Assembly (NCBI GenBank): GCA_002299865.1
Contig: DBNV01000128.1
Location: 1-7,250, forward strand
Source: Desulfonatronaceae bacterium UBA663
Lineage (GTDB): Bacteria; Desulfobacterota; Desulfovibrionia; Desulfovibrionales; Desulfonatronaceae
DNA: 7,250 bases
Direction of reading: 5' to 3'
The notes under the pieces were generated by a model. That model made no database searches. It saw nothing but the letters and a program-made list of their open reading frames with translations, and had not been told where the DNA came from. Positions 1 to 6,515 of the stretch are shown piece after piece; within the stretch, counting starts at the first letter, position 1; the number at the start of each line of letters is the position of its first letter. The position numbers and the translations under genes were made by a program.

Positions 1-5
1 GTCAC

Positions 6-533
6 ATGTATCGTTGTAGGGGTAAGAAGGACCTTGGTTCATCGGGTACCGCATCTAGCCCCCTGGACGCACCTATTACCCATGGAATGTGCGGCGATTG
101 CGCGAGACAAGCGCTATCCTTCAAGGCGACGCAACTGCGGGACTTCCTGAATCGGTTTGCCTGCCCCGTCTTCCTCGTGACAAATGATGGGAAAATCGTG
201 ACAGGCAACATTGCAGGTTTATCTCTTGTCCACAAGAACCCTGACAAAGTGGACGGGGAGTGTGGGGAAAAGGTGTTTGAATGCAAGTATGCTGATCTGC
301 CAGGTGGATGTGGCCACACTGTTCACTGCAAGACATGCACTATTCGCAATACCGTCATGGAAACACTGCGCTCAGGATTCAGCAACACAAGAATTCCTGC
401 CTATCCGGATCTGCATCACATGACCGGGGAACTTAGGGTTAGATTCTTGATCACAACCGAGCGGATTGGCGAGGCTGTGCTTCTTAGGATAGACGATGTT
501 CTTGAAGAGCGGCGGGTACTGGAGCCACCCTAG
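6..533 (+). CDS. PAS-like sensor protein with cysteine cluster (start uncertain)
   Basis: Encodes up to 175 residues. Residues about 42-165 look like one PAS fold: a helical lead-in, the strand-turn-strand 'PVFLVTNDGKIVTGN' (54-68), and a closing strand 'EAVLLRIDDV' (156-165). Between them is a cysteine cluster: C92, C102, C108 and C111 (spacing C-x9-C-x5-C-x2-C), in the context FEC, GGCG, HCKTC. A CxxC pair (C29, C32) precedes the domain. Related CG-x4-C-x2-C segments occur in PAS domains of sensor kinases from sulfate reducers and other anaerobes, which I know from the family. Metal, Fe-S or redox sensing is inference. No kinase, GGDEF or HTH output domain is present, so it may act as a stand-alone sensor or partner. 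ATG at 6 is five bases from the window edge and the frame is open upstream, so the gene may begin outside. ATG at 87, just before CGDC, is an alternative, but no good Shine-Dalgarno is seen there. Confidence 0.72.
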   Translation: MYRCRGKKDLGSSGTASSPLDAPITHGMCGDCARQALSFKATQLRDFLNRFACPVFLVTNDGKIVTGNIAGLSLVHKNPDKVDGECGEKVFECKYADLPGGCGHTVHCKTCTIRNTVMETLRSGFSNTRIPAYPDLHHMTGELRVRFLITTERIGEAVLLRIDDVLEERRVLEPP

Positions 534-550
534 AATTTCTTAACAAAATG

Positions 551-564
551 ATTTTTCTAAAAAT
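551..564. repeat. AT-only inverted repeat after the PAS gene
   Basis: ATTTTT, two bases CT, then AAAAAT form a perfect 6-bp inverted repeat 18 bases after the PAS stop codon. Pairing would be weak because it is all A-T and the loop is only two bases. It could be part of transcript-end processing or simply AT-rich composition. No function is assigned. Confidence 0.4.
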
Positions 565-578
565 TTTCTCTCGCGACA

Positions 579-615
579 CCGCCGATCACAAAACGATTTC
601 GTTAAAGAACGGCGG
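579..615. repeat. Nested inverted repeat
   Basis: The outer arms CCGCCG (579-584) and CGGCGG (610-615) enclose a second inverted repeat, AACGA-TT-TCGTT (592-603). In RNA this could form a two-tier stem with internal unpaired stretches of 7 and 6 bases. It lies 46 bases after the PAS stop. The T-run following it is short (TTT at 621-623), so it is not a typical intrinsic terminator. It may be a weak terminator or a protein site. Confidence 0.35.
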
Positions 616-627
616 CGGCCTTTCCAC

Positions 628-657
628 AACATGATCTTTTTCCTCACGAACATGATC
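628..657. repeat. 9-bp direct repeat, 21-bp period
   Basis: AACATGATC occurs at 628-636 and again at 649-657. The 21-base period is about two helical turns and places both copies on the same DNA face. The pair lies about 20 bases upstream of the candidate small frame starting at 678. The arrangement resembles tandem half-sites for a regulator, but nothing else supports this. Confidence 0.4.
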
Positions 658-677
658 AAGGGCTCTCTCCAGGATGA

Positions 678-833
678 ATGGGATTGTTTTTTTCAAGGCC
701 GTTCATGCCGAAGAAGTATCTAGGGGAGAAGGGGACGCTGTTAACTTATTGGCTCTATTTTCATCGTTTGTTGATCCTTGTACTCGTCACTGCCAAGCTC
801 TTGAAAACAGAAGAAATTGCTGTGAACGATTAG
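678..833 (+). CDS. Candidate small membrane protein, 51 aa (unconfirmed)
   Basis: An open frame from ATG 678 to TAG 831-833 would encode 51 residues. An internal ATG at 705 would give 42. The product has a short basic N-terminal part (PKKYLGEKG), one hydrophobic stretch of about 22 residues (LLTYWLYFHRLLILVLVTAKLL, residues 21-42, interrupted by His-Arg) and a polar acidic end (KTEEIAVND). This resembles a single-span small membrane protein. AGGA at 671-674 is only three bases from ATG 678, which is short for a ribosome binding site. The stop codon overlaps the 832-855 hairpin. No family is recognised and the AT-rich spacer could yield such a frame by chance, so confidence is low. Confidence 0.28.
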   Translation: MGLFFSRPFMPKKYLGEKGTLLTYWLYFHRLLILVLVTAKLLKTEEIAVND

Positions 834-855
834 GGGCGACCGGCCGATCGCCCCT
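832..855 (-). terminator. GC-rich hairpin downstream of the RND gene
   Basis: AGGGGCGA (832-839) and TCGCCCCT (848-855) form a perfect 8-bp stem with an 8-base loop. It begins 22 bases beyond the stop codon of the leftward RND gene. On the leftward strand the sequence after the stem is AATCGTTCACAGC, which lacks a real U-tract, so termination would be weak or factor-assisted. On the rightward strand it directly abuts the stop of the candidate small frame. It could serve converging transcripts. Confidence 0.4.
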
Positions 856-877
856 GCCTCCGCCGCATCCTGATCCG

Positions 878-3800
878 CTAAACGCGGGAAGGGATAGCCG
901 ACGCGGTCGACGCGACTGCGGCCCTTGCCCTGTAGAATACCGTATACATGATGGGAATGACCACCAAGGTGATTATGGAGGCGCTGAGCAGTCCGCCGAT
1001 GACCACGCGGGCCATGGGCGCCTGCGCGTCCGCCCCTTCGCCCCAGCCCAGGGCCAGGGGCAGCAGTCCCAGGACCGTAGTCATGGAGGTCATCAGGATC
1101 GGCCGCAGCCTGCGCCGCCCGGCTTCGTAGACTGCGTCGTGCGGGTTCATGCCTCTATCCTTGCGCAGGTACGAGGCTTGGTCCACGATGAGGATGGCGT
1201 TGTTGACCACAATGCCGCCAAGGATGATGCAGCCGATGAAGCTTTGTACGTTAAAGGTCGTGCCAGTGAGCAGCAACATCCAGACCACGCCGATGGCCGC
1301 CAAGGGCACGGTGAACATGACCACCAGCGGGTCACGGAAAGACTCATAGAGGCCGGCCATGACCATGTACACCAGAATTAAAGCCAGAATCAGGGCCAGG
1401 GTCAGTTCGCCGAAGGCCTCTTGCTGCTCCTCGTAGTCGCCGGCAAAGACGATTTCATAGTCTCGGGGCACGGGCATCTCCCGCAGCCTCTCCCGCACGT
1501 CCGCCACCACAGACCCCAAATCCCTCCCGCTGATGCCCGCAGTGACCGAGGTGATGCGCTGCTGATTCTTGCGATCGATTTGCGTCGGCCCGCGCCCGGT
1601 TTCCGGGGTGAGCACGTTGCGCAGCATGACCTGTTCCCCGGCAGCGTTGGTGATGGTCAAGTCCAGGATCTCCTCAATGCTCATCTGTTCGGCATCGGCC
1701 AGTTTGACTTGGATCCGGTACTCATGTCCGGCGTCGCGGTAGTTGGTCGCACTGGTCCCGGCGATGGCCGTCTCCAGGGTGCGGGTGATGCGGCTTACGG
1801 ACAGGCCCAAATCCGCGGCCCTGGCCCGGTCGATGCGCAGCAGCTCCTGGCGTACTCCGGCCTCGCGGCTGAGACGCACGTCAGTGATTCCCGGCACGTC
1901 TTCGATACGCTGAGCCACTTCCGCGGCCAGGGCGTCCAGCCGGGCCAATTCCCACCCGCGGATTTCCACCTGCAGGCTGTCCCCGTCCCCGATTGCGCCC
2001 ATGCGCAGGATGAACAAGCCTTGCCCGGCCCTGGTGCGGACCACCGTGCCGGGAATGCCTGCCAGGGCGGGACGCAGGGCCTGGGCGATCTGCTCGCTGC
2101 TGCGCGTGCGCTCCCTGACCGGAACCAGGGCCACGCGGATTTCTCCGGTAGCCCCGTCACCGGCCCTCCATCCGGGGGAACCGACACGGACCACCGTATT
2201 TTCAGCCTCGGGCGTCAACTCCCTGACGATCTGCTCGATACGCCGGACCTGAGCGTCCACCACCTCCAGCCGCGTGCCCACCTCCATTTCCACATTGATG
2301 CGCACCTCGCCCTCATCCGTGCTGGGCATGAACTCCGACCCCACCCTTGGCGCCAAAAGCAGACTGCCGACAAAAATCGTCAACACCACGCCCAGGACCG
2401 TCAGGCGATGCTGCAGGCCCAGCTTAAGCAAGGACAGGTACCCATTTTCCAAGCGTTGAAAAACGCGCCCGCTGGCTTCGAAAGCCCAACGTCCCAGGCC
2501 GCCTCCACCTGGAGACGAGTCTTTGCTCGCCGATCCCAACAGACGGGCCGCGGACATGGGCACCAGGGTCAGGGCCACTATCAGGGAACAAGTCAAGGCA
2601 AAGGCCACCACATAGGCCAATTGCTGGAACATGACCCCGGCCACGCCCTCAAGGAAAATCATGGGCAGAAAAATGACCAGCGTGGTGATGGTGCTGGCCG
2701 TCACGGCGGTGGCAACCTGCTTGGTCCCGCTCACGGCCACGGCCATGATTTCTCCGCCCTGTTCCCGCTTGCGGAAGATGTTTTCCAGAACCACGATGGC
2801 GTTGTCCACCATCATGCCCACGCCCAGGGCCAAACCGCCCAGGGTCATCAGGTTCAGTGTGAATCCAGCGAAATAGACCAGCGTAAAGGTGGCGATGATG
2901 GAAATGGGAATGGCCAGGCCGATGACCACGGTGCTGCGCACGTTGCGCAAAAAGAACAGCAAGACGAACACGGCCAGGAAACCGCCCACGAGAATGGAGC
3001 GGCTGACATTATTGATGGACTGTTGAATGTATTTTGAGGTGTCGATCATGGGCAGCAATTGGATCTGCGGCATGTCCGCGTTGACCCGCTCCACCTCCCG
3101 CAACACAGCCTGGGCCACCTGCACCGTGTTCGTGCCAGCCTGCTTGCGCACGGCCAGGCGCATGCCCGGTTCGCCGTTGATGCGGATAATCCGAGTGCGC
3201 CGCTGATGAGTGTCCAAGACCTCCGCGACCTGGCTGAGACTGACCTGCGCCCCCTCCCTGGACGCGATCACCGTGGCCCGCAGTTCGTCCAGACAGACGA
3301 ACTCTCCGGGCGTGCGCAGGGTCACCTCGAAACGGCCCTGTTCGACGAACCCGACCGGGACGCTGATGTTCGCCTCCCGGATGGCCTGCACGATCTGATC
3401 CAGCCCCAGCCCCAAGGCACGGACCTTGGCCGGGTCAACATTGACCTGAATCTCGCGTTCCAGGCCTCCCCAGACATCCAGGGCCGCCACTCCGGGAATC
3501 CTTACCAGGCGCTGCTTGACCTGATTGTCCACGATCAGGCGCATCTCCAGGGGGTCGAGGCGGCTTGCAACCCCCAGAATCAGGATGGGAAACTGGGCCA
3601 CGTCGAACTTGCGCAACTGCGGTCGGCTTGCGTCGTCGGGCAGATGCCCGGTGATCCGGTCCAGGCGGTCCCGGATATCGTTGGCTGCGCCGTCCAGGTC
3701 CGTGCCCCAAGTGAAGCTGATGCGCACGCTGCTCTGCCCCTCGGAGGAAACCGAGGTGATTTCCTCCACTCCGGGCACGGCAGCCATCGCCTCCTCCACC

Positions 3801-3997
3801 AGACGGGTGACCAGTTCCTCCATCTCCTCGGGACTGGCGTTCTCGTAGGACGTGTTCACGGACAAGGTGGGATAGGTCAGCTCCGGCATCAGGTCGATGG
3901 GCAGGCGGGACAAAGAAACCCCGCCCAGGATCATGACGATGAGCACGACCATCACGGTGAACACCGGACGGGAGACGCTTAATTGGGTAAGGCGCAT
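878..3997 (-). CDS. RND-family efflux transporter, inner-membrane pump subunit
   Basis: Proton-driven inner-membrane pump of a tripartite efflux system, 1039 residues from ATG 3997, the usual length for HAE1/AcrB-type RND proteins. The start MRLTQLSVSRPVFT is the typical cytoplasmic lead into TM1 (about 13-32). A first large periplasmic loop (about 33-333) precedes TM2-TM6 (about 334-482) and TM7 (about 528-549). A second periplasmic loop (about 550-864) precedes TM8-TM12 (about 865-1021). TM4 carries GVGMMVDNAIVVLENI, with Asp398 at the position of AcrB Asp407 and Asn399 in place of Asp408. TM10 carries GGIVVNNAILIVDQ, with no Lys940 equivalent. The VDN/VVNN pattern is common in SwrC-like and other HAE1-like pumps, so it is not damage. 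The substrate cannot be told. The gene follows the adaptor gene by 78 bases on the same strand. No Shine-Dalgarno precedes ATG 3997. A TTG at 4066 would add 23 residues that do not resemble the family. The reading frame is intact. Confidence 0.95.
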   Translation of the reverse strand: MRLTQLSVSRPVFTVMVVLIVMILGGVSLSRLPIDLMPELTYPTLSVNTSYENASPEEMEELVTRLVEEAMAAVPGVEEITSVSSEGQSSVRISFTWGTDLDGAANDIRDRLDRITGHLPDDASRPQLRKFDVAQFPILILGVASRLDPLEMRLIVDNQVKQRLVRIPGVAALDVWGGLEREIQVNVDPAKVRALGLGLDQIVQAIREANISVPVGFVEQGRFEVTLRTPGEFVCLDELRATVIASREGAQVSLSQVAEVLDTHQRRTRIIRINGEPGMRLAVRKQAGTNTVQVAQAVLREVERVNADMPQIQLLPMIDTSKYIQQSINNVSRSILVGGFLAVFVLLFFLRNVRSTVVIGLAIPISIIATFTLVYFAGFTLNLMTLGGLALGVGMMVDNAIVVLENIFRKREQGGEIMAVAVSGTKQVATAVTASTITTLVIFLPMIFLEGVAGVMFQQLAYVVAFALTCSLIVALTLVPMSAARLLGSASKDSSPGGGGLGRWAFEASGRVFQRLENGYLSLLKLGLQHRLTVLGVVLTIFVGSLLLAPRVGSEFMPSTDEGEVRINVEMEVGTRLEVVDAQVRRIEQIVRELTPEAENTVVRVGSPGWRAGDGATGEIRVALVPVRERTRSSEQIAQALRPALAGIPGTVVRTRAGQGLFILRMGAIGDGDSLQVEIRGWELARLDALAAEVAQRIEDVPGITDVRLSREAGVRQELLRIDRARAADLGLSVSRITRTLETAIAGTSATNYRDAGHEYRIQVKLADAEQMSIEEILDLTITNAAGEQVMLRNVLTPETGRGPTQIDRKNQQRITSVTAGISGRDLGSVVADVRERLREMPVPRDYEIVFAGDYEEQQEAFGELTLALILALILVYMVMAGLYESFRDPLVVMFTVPLAAIGVVWMLLLTGTTFNVQSFIGCIILGGIVVNNAILIVDQASYLRKDRGMNPHDAVYEAGRRRLRPILMTSMTTVLGLLPLALGWGEGADAQAPMARVVIGGLLSASIITLVVIPIMYTVFYRARAAVASTASAIPSRV

Positions 3998-4075
3998 GGG
4001 AGCAGGTGCGGCGATTCTGTAACGTTCGGTTCCATTGGCCGGGGCAAAACAGGGCCGGAGGATCAATACGGAGAA

Positions 4076-5251
4076 TTAATGCTCAGTGACGCGCACCAAG
4101 GCCCCATCCTCCAGAAGATGCTGGCCAAGGGTGACGACAAGCCCAGAAAGGTCCGCCGGCTCGACAATCTGGGCCAGATCGCCCTCTACAATGCCGACGC
4201 GCACACGCACAAACCGGGCACGCTGGTCATCTTGCACCAGGAATGCCCCATGCTCGCCGTTGCGGCGCACCAGGGCTGCGGTGGGCGCGAGGACGGCCTC
4301 CTCGGCCCGGTCCAGTTCCAGGGTCGCCTTGATGAACATGCCGGGCTTCATTAGCCTCTCTGGGTTAGCCAACTCCAGTTCAACTCTGGCCTGGCGCGAG
4401 GCTTCTCGAAAAACCGGGGCGATCCTGGAAACTCGACCCGCGAAGACCATGCCCGGCAGGGCGTCCAGGGTCACGTCGGCCGCCTGCCCCACGTGCAGGC
4501 GCGGATAATCCCGCTCGGTAACGTGAAAAACGGCCCGCAAGCCAGCGATGTCCAATACGCTGAGCACCTGGACGTTGGCCGAAATGGTCGCGCCCTCGTC
4601 CGCGAAGCGTTCACCCACCACGCGAGGGAGTTCATGCCCGTTCTCCGGCCAGGTAGCCCGCACCTGGGTGTACCCCAGCCGCACTTCGGCCGCCCGCAAG
4701 GCCGCCAGCCGCTGATTCACCTGAGCCTCGGCCACCATCAAGCGGGCCTGTTGCGCCAGATGCTTGGAACGTGCCAGATCAAGTTCGGCCTGGGTCGTGA
4801 CATCCTGAGCGCGCAACGACTCGATGCGCACAAAATCTTTTTCAGCGATGTCCAGGTCGCTTCGGGCCTCTTTCAAATTGGCCCTGGCCACTTCCAGTTC
4901 GGCCCTGGCCTGCTCGACCTGCTGGACAAACTCCGCGTCGTCCAGCAGGGCCACGAGCTGCCCTCGCCGGACCGGATCGCCCAGATCCACGAATACCCGC
5001 TCCAGTCGCCCCGCTATCCTCGGCGCCACAATGAACTGCGCCCTGGGGATCAACGTGCCGGAGAAGGTACGCAACTCCCGCACTGTTCCCAATTGAACCG
5101 GCGCGACGTGCACGGTCACTGCGCCGTCGCCCGGCCGGACCGCCTGGTCGGGTGTTCTTTTTTCGAACAATTTCGCATAGACCAGCCAGGCTGCCATCGC
5201 GACGATAAACAGGACGACAAGTTTCAGAGATGATGTTCCACGTTGGGACAT
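4076..5251 (-). CDS. RND efflux periplasmic adaptor (membrane fusion protein)
   Basis: Membrane fusion protein (HlyD/AcrA type) that bridges the RND pump and an outer-membrane channel; 391 residues from ATG 5251. Residues 9-27 form an uncleaved-looking hydrophobic anchor with no lipobox cysteine. The order is: first lipoyl half (about 77-104, GRLERVFVDLGDPVRRGQLV), an alpha-helical coiled-coil hairpin rich in Ala, Glu and Arg (about 105-192), second lipoyl half (about 193-233, with VVGERFADEGATI), a beta-barrel (about 236-315, ending in MKPGMFIKATLEL), and a membrane-proximal domain to the C-terminus. It is first in the operon with the pump gene, so the two surely work together. I chose ATG 5251 because a -10-like hexamer and a palindrome lie just upstream. 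GTG at 5263 is a real alternative (GGA four bases before it). ATG 5302 would overlap the promoter. Substrate unknown. Confidence 0.93.
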   Translation of the reverse strand: MSQRGTSSLKLVVLFIVAMAAWLVYAKLFEKRTPDQAVRPGDGAVTVHVAPVQLGTVRELRTFSGTLIPRAQFIVAPRIAGRLERVFVDLGDPVRRGQLVALLDDAEFVQQVEQARAELEVARANLKEARSDLDIAEKDFVRIESLRAQDVTTQAELDLARSKHLAQQARLMVAEAQVNQRLAALRAAEVRLGYTQVRATWPENGHELPRVVGERFADEGATISANVQVLSVLDIAGLRAVFHVTERDYPRLHVGQAADVTLDALPGMVFAGRVSRIAPVFREASRQARVELELANPERLMKPGMFIKATLELDRAEEAVLAPTAALVRRNGEHGAFLVQDDQRARFVRVRVGIVEGDLAQIVEPADLSGLVVTLGQHLLEDGALVRVTEH

Positions 5252-5266
5252 GCGAACACTCACGAA

Positions 5267-5291
5267 TTCCGAGCAAATTGTTCGGTCGGAA
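5267..5291. promoter_or_regulatory. Palindromic operator-like site upstream of the efflux operon
   Basis: Bases 5269-5285 read CCGAGCAAATTGTTCGG, a 17-bp palindrome around a central A with a single mismatched pair (5273/5281). A second, overlapping pair of arms, TTCCGA (5267-5272) and TCGGAA (5286-5291), surrounds it. Such odd-centred palindromes are typical binding sites of dimeric repressors that control efflux operons, for example TetR- or MarR-type; this is family knowledge. It lies between a -10-like hexamer and the adaptor start. The regulator gene is not in the window. Confidence 0.55.
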
Positions 5292-5297
5292 TGACAA

Positions 5298-5303
5298 ATC
5301 ATA
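5298..5303 (-). promoter_or_regulatory. Candidate -10 element for the efflux operon
   Basis: Read leftward, the hexamer is TATGAT, five of six matches to the sigma-70 -10 consensus. At a 17-base spacing the -35 position (5321-5326) reads GTCCCT, a poor match. A start point around 5290 would put the palindrome 5267-5291 in the initially transcribed region and give a leader of about 40 bases before ATG 5251. The evidence is the sequence match and layout only. Confidence 0.4.
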
Positions 5304-5414
5304 ACCGTTATCCCGGCCTAAGGGACATGGATCCCGGGTCGAACAGGGCCGGCGGATGCTACTCCATACGCAACAGGAAAACGCCACCCTGGGCCATGAA
5401 CCGGCCGGACCCGA

Positions 5415-6476
5415 TCAATCAATGATTCCGCGCAGCAGCTTCTTAAAAAAAGATCCGTGGCCATAGCCGCTCTTGCGGGCCATGCGCCAAGCCCTGTCGT
5501 CCCCCAGGGACGCGGCACGCTGGAAATCCCGGCAGGCTTTTTCCGCGGCGTTCGCTTTCACGTACAGCAGTCCCCTGTTGTGATAGGCGGCCGTCATGGA
5601 CGGGGCCAACGCGATGGCCCGGGAAAAATCCGCCAGGGCCGCGCCTAACGCCCCCGCATCCGTCTTGGCCAGCCCCCGTTCATTAAGCGCCTCGACATTG
5701 TCCGGTTCCAGAGCCAGAACCTCGTCCAGCAAGGCAATGACCGCCGGAGGATCGCTGTAACGCCCCTTGTTCCAATAGGCCCTGGCCTTGTTCAACAGCA
5801 GCGCCGCAGGCCCCCGCGTGACCGGTTCGGCACACGAGGGGGCACGGCCGTGGACGTCGAAAGCCCCCTGTGGCCTTGGAGCCGATGCCGGGGAAGATTC
5901 CATGCGTTGCAATCGTTCATTCATGCCCCGGATCATCTCCTGAACGGAATCCCGCACCGCTTCCCAAGGTTTTTCGGCCAAGGTCCGGACGACCTGCTCC
6001 ATCTGCCTCCGCATGTCGACGGAAGCTTCGGTCAAGGCCTGAAGTTGTCGTTCATTGGCTTGCGCACTGGACAAGGCCCCCTGCACCGCCTGCTCCATGA
6101 TTTGCATATCCCCGCGCACGGCCTGCACCTCGCGGACAAAGGCGTCCGTCTGTTCCTGGCGCTTTTCCCAGGCTTCCCGGACTTCCTCCATCAACCGCCG
6201 CGTGTTTTTTTCAAGTTCAGCCATGCTCTTCTTTTTAGAACTTTGGAATTTCTGCGCGGCTGCCTTGGCCAAACCTTTTGTCACCTTTTGGGAGCCCGAC
6301 AGAGCCTCCCCTGCCTCTCCCGCCGGGAAGGGCAGGACGTCCCCGGTCGGGGCCTGGGCGCCTTGGGTCAGCGCCATTTCGCGCCGCACCCTGGCCTTGG
6401 CGTCGGGGTTGAGAACGGTTTCCAGAACGGCCTTGCTGTCCTTTGCAAAGATCGACTTCTTGGTGCTTTTCGCCAT
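5415..6476 (-). CDS. Coiled-coil and TPR protein, probable ParA partner
   Basis: A 353-residue soluble protein; no named family is recognised. Residues 1-35 are strongly basic (MAKSTKKSIFAKDSK, then KARVRRE). A Pro/Gly/Ala linker follows. Residues about 82-195 are rich in Glu, Gln, Arg, Lys, Met and Ala and predict a long coiled coil. A short Pro/Ser linker leads to about three TPR-like units (227-260, 261-294, 295-330), with signatures such as VEALNERGLA, ADFSRAIALAPS and AAYHNRGLLYVKA. The last residues, SFFKKLLRGIID, form a basic amphipathic tail. It starts 39 bases after the ParA stop and has a good ribosome site, so co-expression is likely. There is no ParB nuclease-like box or HTH. By analogy with ParA partners, the basic N-terminus could stimulate the ATPase, the coiled coil could oligomerise and the TPRs could bind a cargo; this is inference. 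No clear terminator follows it. Confidence 0.75.
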   Translation of the reverse strand: MAKSTKKSIFAKDSKAVLETVLNPDAKARVRREMALTQGAQAPTGDVLPFPAGEAGEALSGSQKVTKGLAKAAAQKFQSSKKKSMAELEKNTRRLMEEVREAWEKRQEQTDAFVREVQAVRGDMQIMEQAVQGALSSAQANERQLQALTEASVDMRRQMEQVVRTLAEKPWEAVRDSVQEMIRGMNERLQRMESSPASAPRPQGAFDVHGRAPSCAEPVTRGPAALLLNKARAYWNKGRYSDPPAVIALLDEVLALEPDNVEALNERGLAKTDAGALGAALADFSRAIALAPSMTAAYHNRGLLYVKANAAEKACRDFQRAASLGDDRAWRMARKSGYGHGSFFKKLLRGIID

Positions 6477-6480
6477 GTCT

Positions 6481-6485
6481 TCTCC
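6481..6485 (-). promoter_or_regulatory. Ribosome binding site of the coiled-coil/TPR gene
   Basis: Leftward GGAGA followed by AGAC and then ATG (6476). Spacing and match are good, which fixes this start against other upstream frames that overlap the end of the ParA gene. Confidence 0.7.
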
Positions 6486-6515
6486 ATGCGGTTGAAAAAC
6501 CCTTCCAAAAAGGCT

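Larger units (their letters stand above)
534..877. other. AT-rich intergenic spacer with repeats
   Basis: This 344-base stretch separates the rightward PAS gene from the stop of the leftward RND gene. It is clearly AT-richer than the flanking genes, especially at 534-610. It contains a perfect AT inverted repeat (551-564), a nested inverted repeat (579-615), a 9-base direct repeat (628-636 and 649-657), a candidate small membrane-protein frame (678-833) and a GC-rich hairpin (832-855). No tRNA, rRNA or mobile-element end was recognised. Both known flanking genes end here, so the spacer is where their transcripts should terminate. Confidence 0.7.

Noticed and set aside
540..653. Leftward 37-codon frame in the spacer (MFVRKKIMLW...)
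   Set aside because: The product is very basic and compositionally odd, with no ribosome site or family, and it crosses the inverted repeats.
674..1381. Rightward frame of 235 codons starting in the spacer
   Set aside because: Two thirds of it is antisense to the end of the RND gene and the product is low-complexity. A different frame (678-833) is more protein-like.
1421..3982. Long rightward open frames (about 538 and 307 codons) opposite the RND gene
   Set aside because: They are antisense to an intact RND gene, have low-complexity His/Gly/Gln/Asp-rich products with no domain, and are expected from GC-rich codon bias.
4064..4066. TTG at 4066 as start of the RND gene
   Set aside because: It adds 23 residues unlike any RND N-terminus and has no ribosome site; ATG 3997 gives the standard start.
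5300..5302. ATG at 5302 as start of the adaptor gene
   Set aside because: It overlaps the TATGAT hexamer, its first 17 residues cover the palindrome, and they are not adaptor-like.
5401..5408. CCGGCCGG palindrome just after the TPR gene as a terminator
   Set aside because: It is self-complementary without room for a loop, and no T-run follows, so it is not an intrinsic terminator.
5415..6476. Calling the TPR protein ParB
   Set aside because: No ParB box, HTH or CTP-binding motif is visible; the only support is its place next to ParA.
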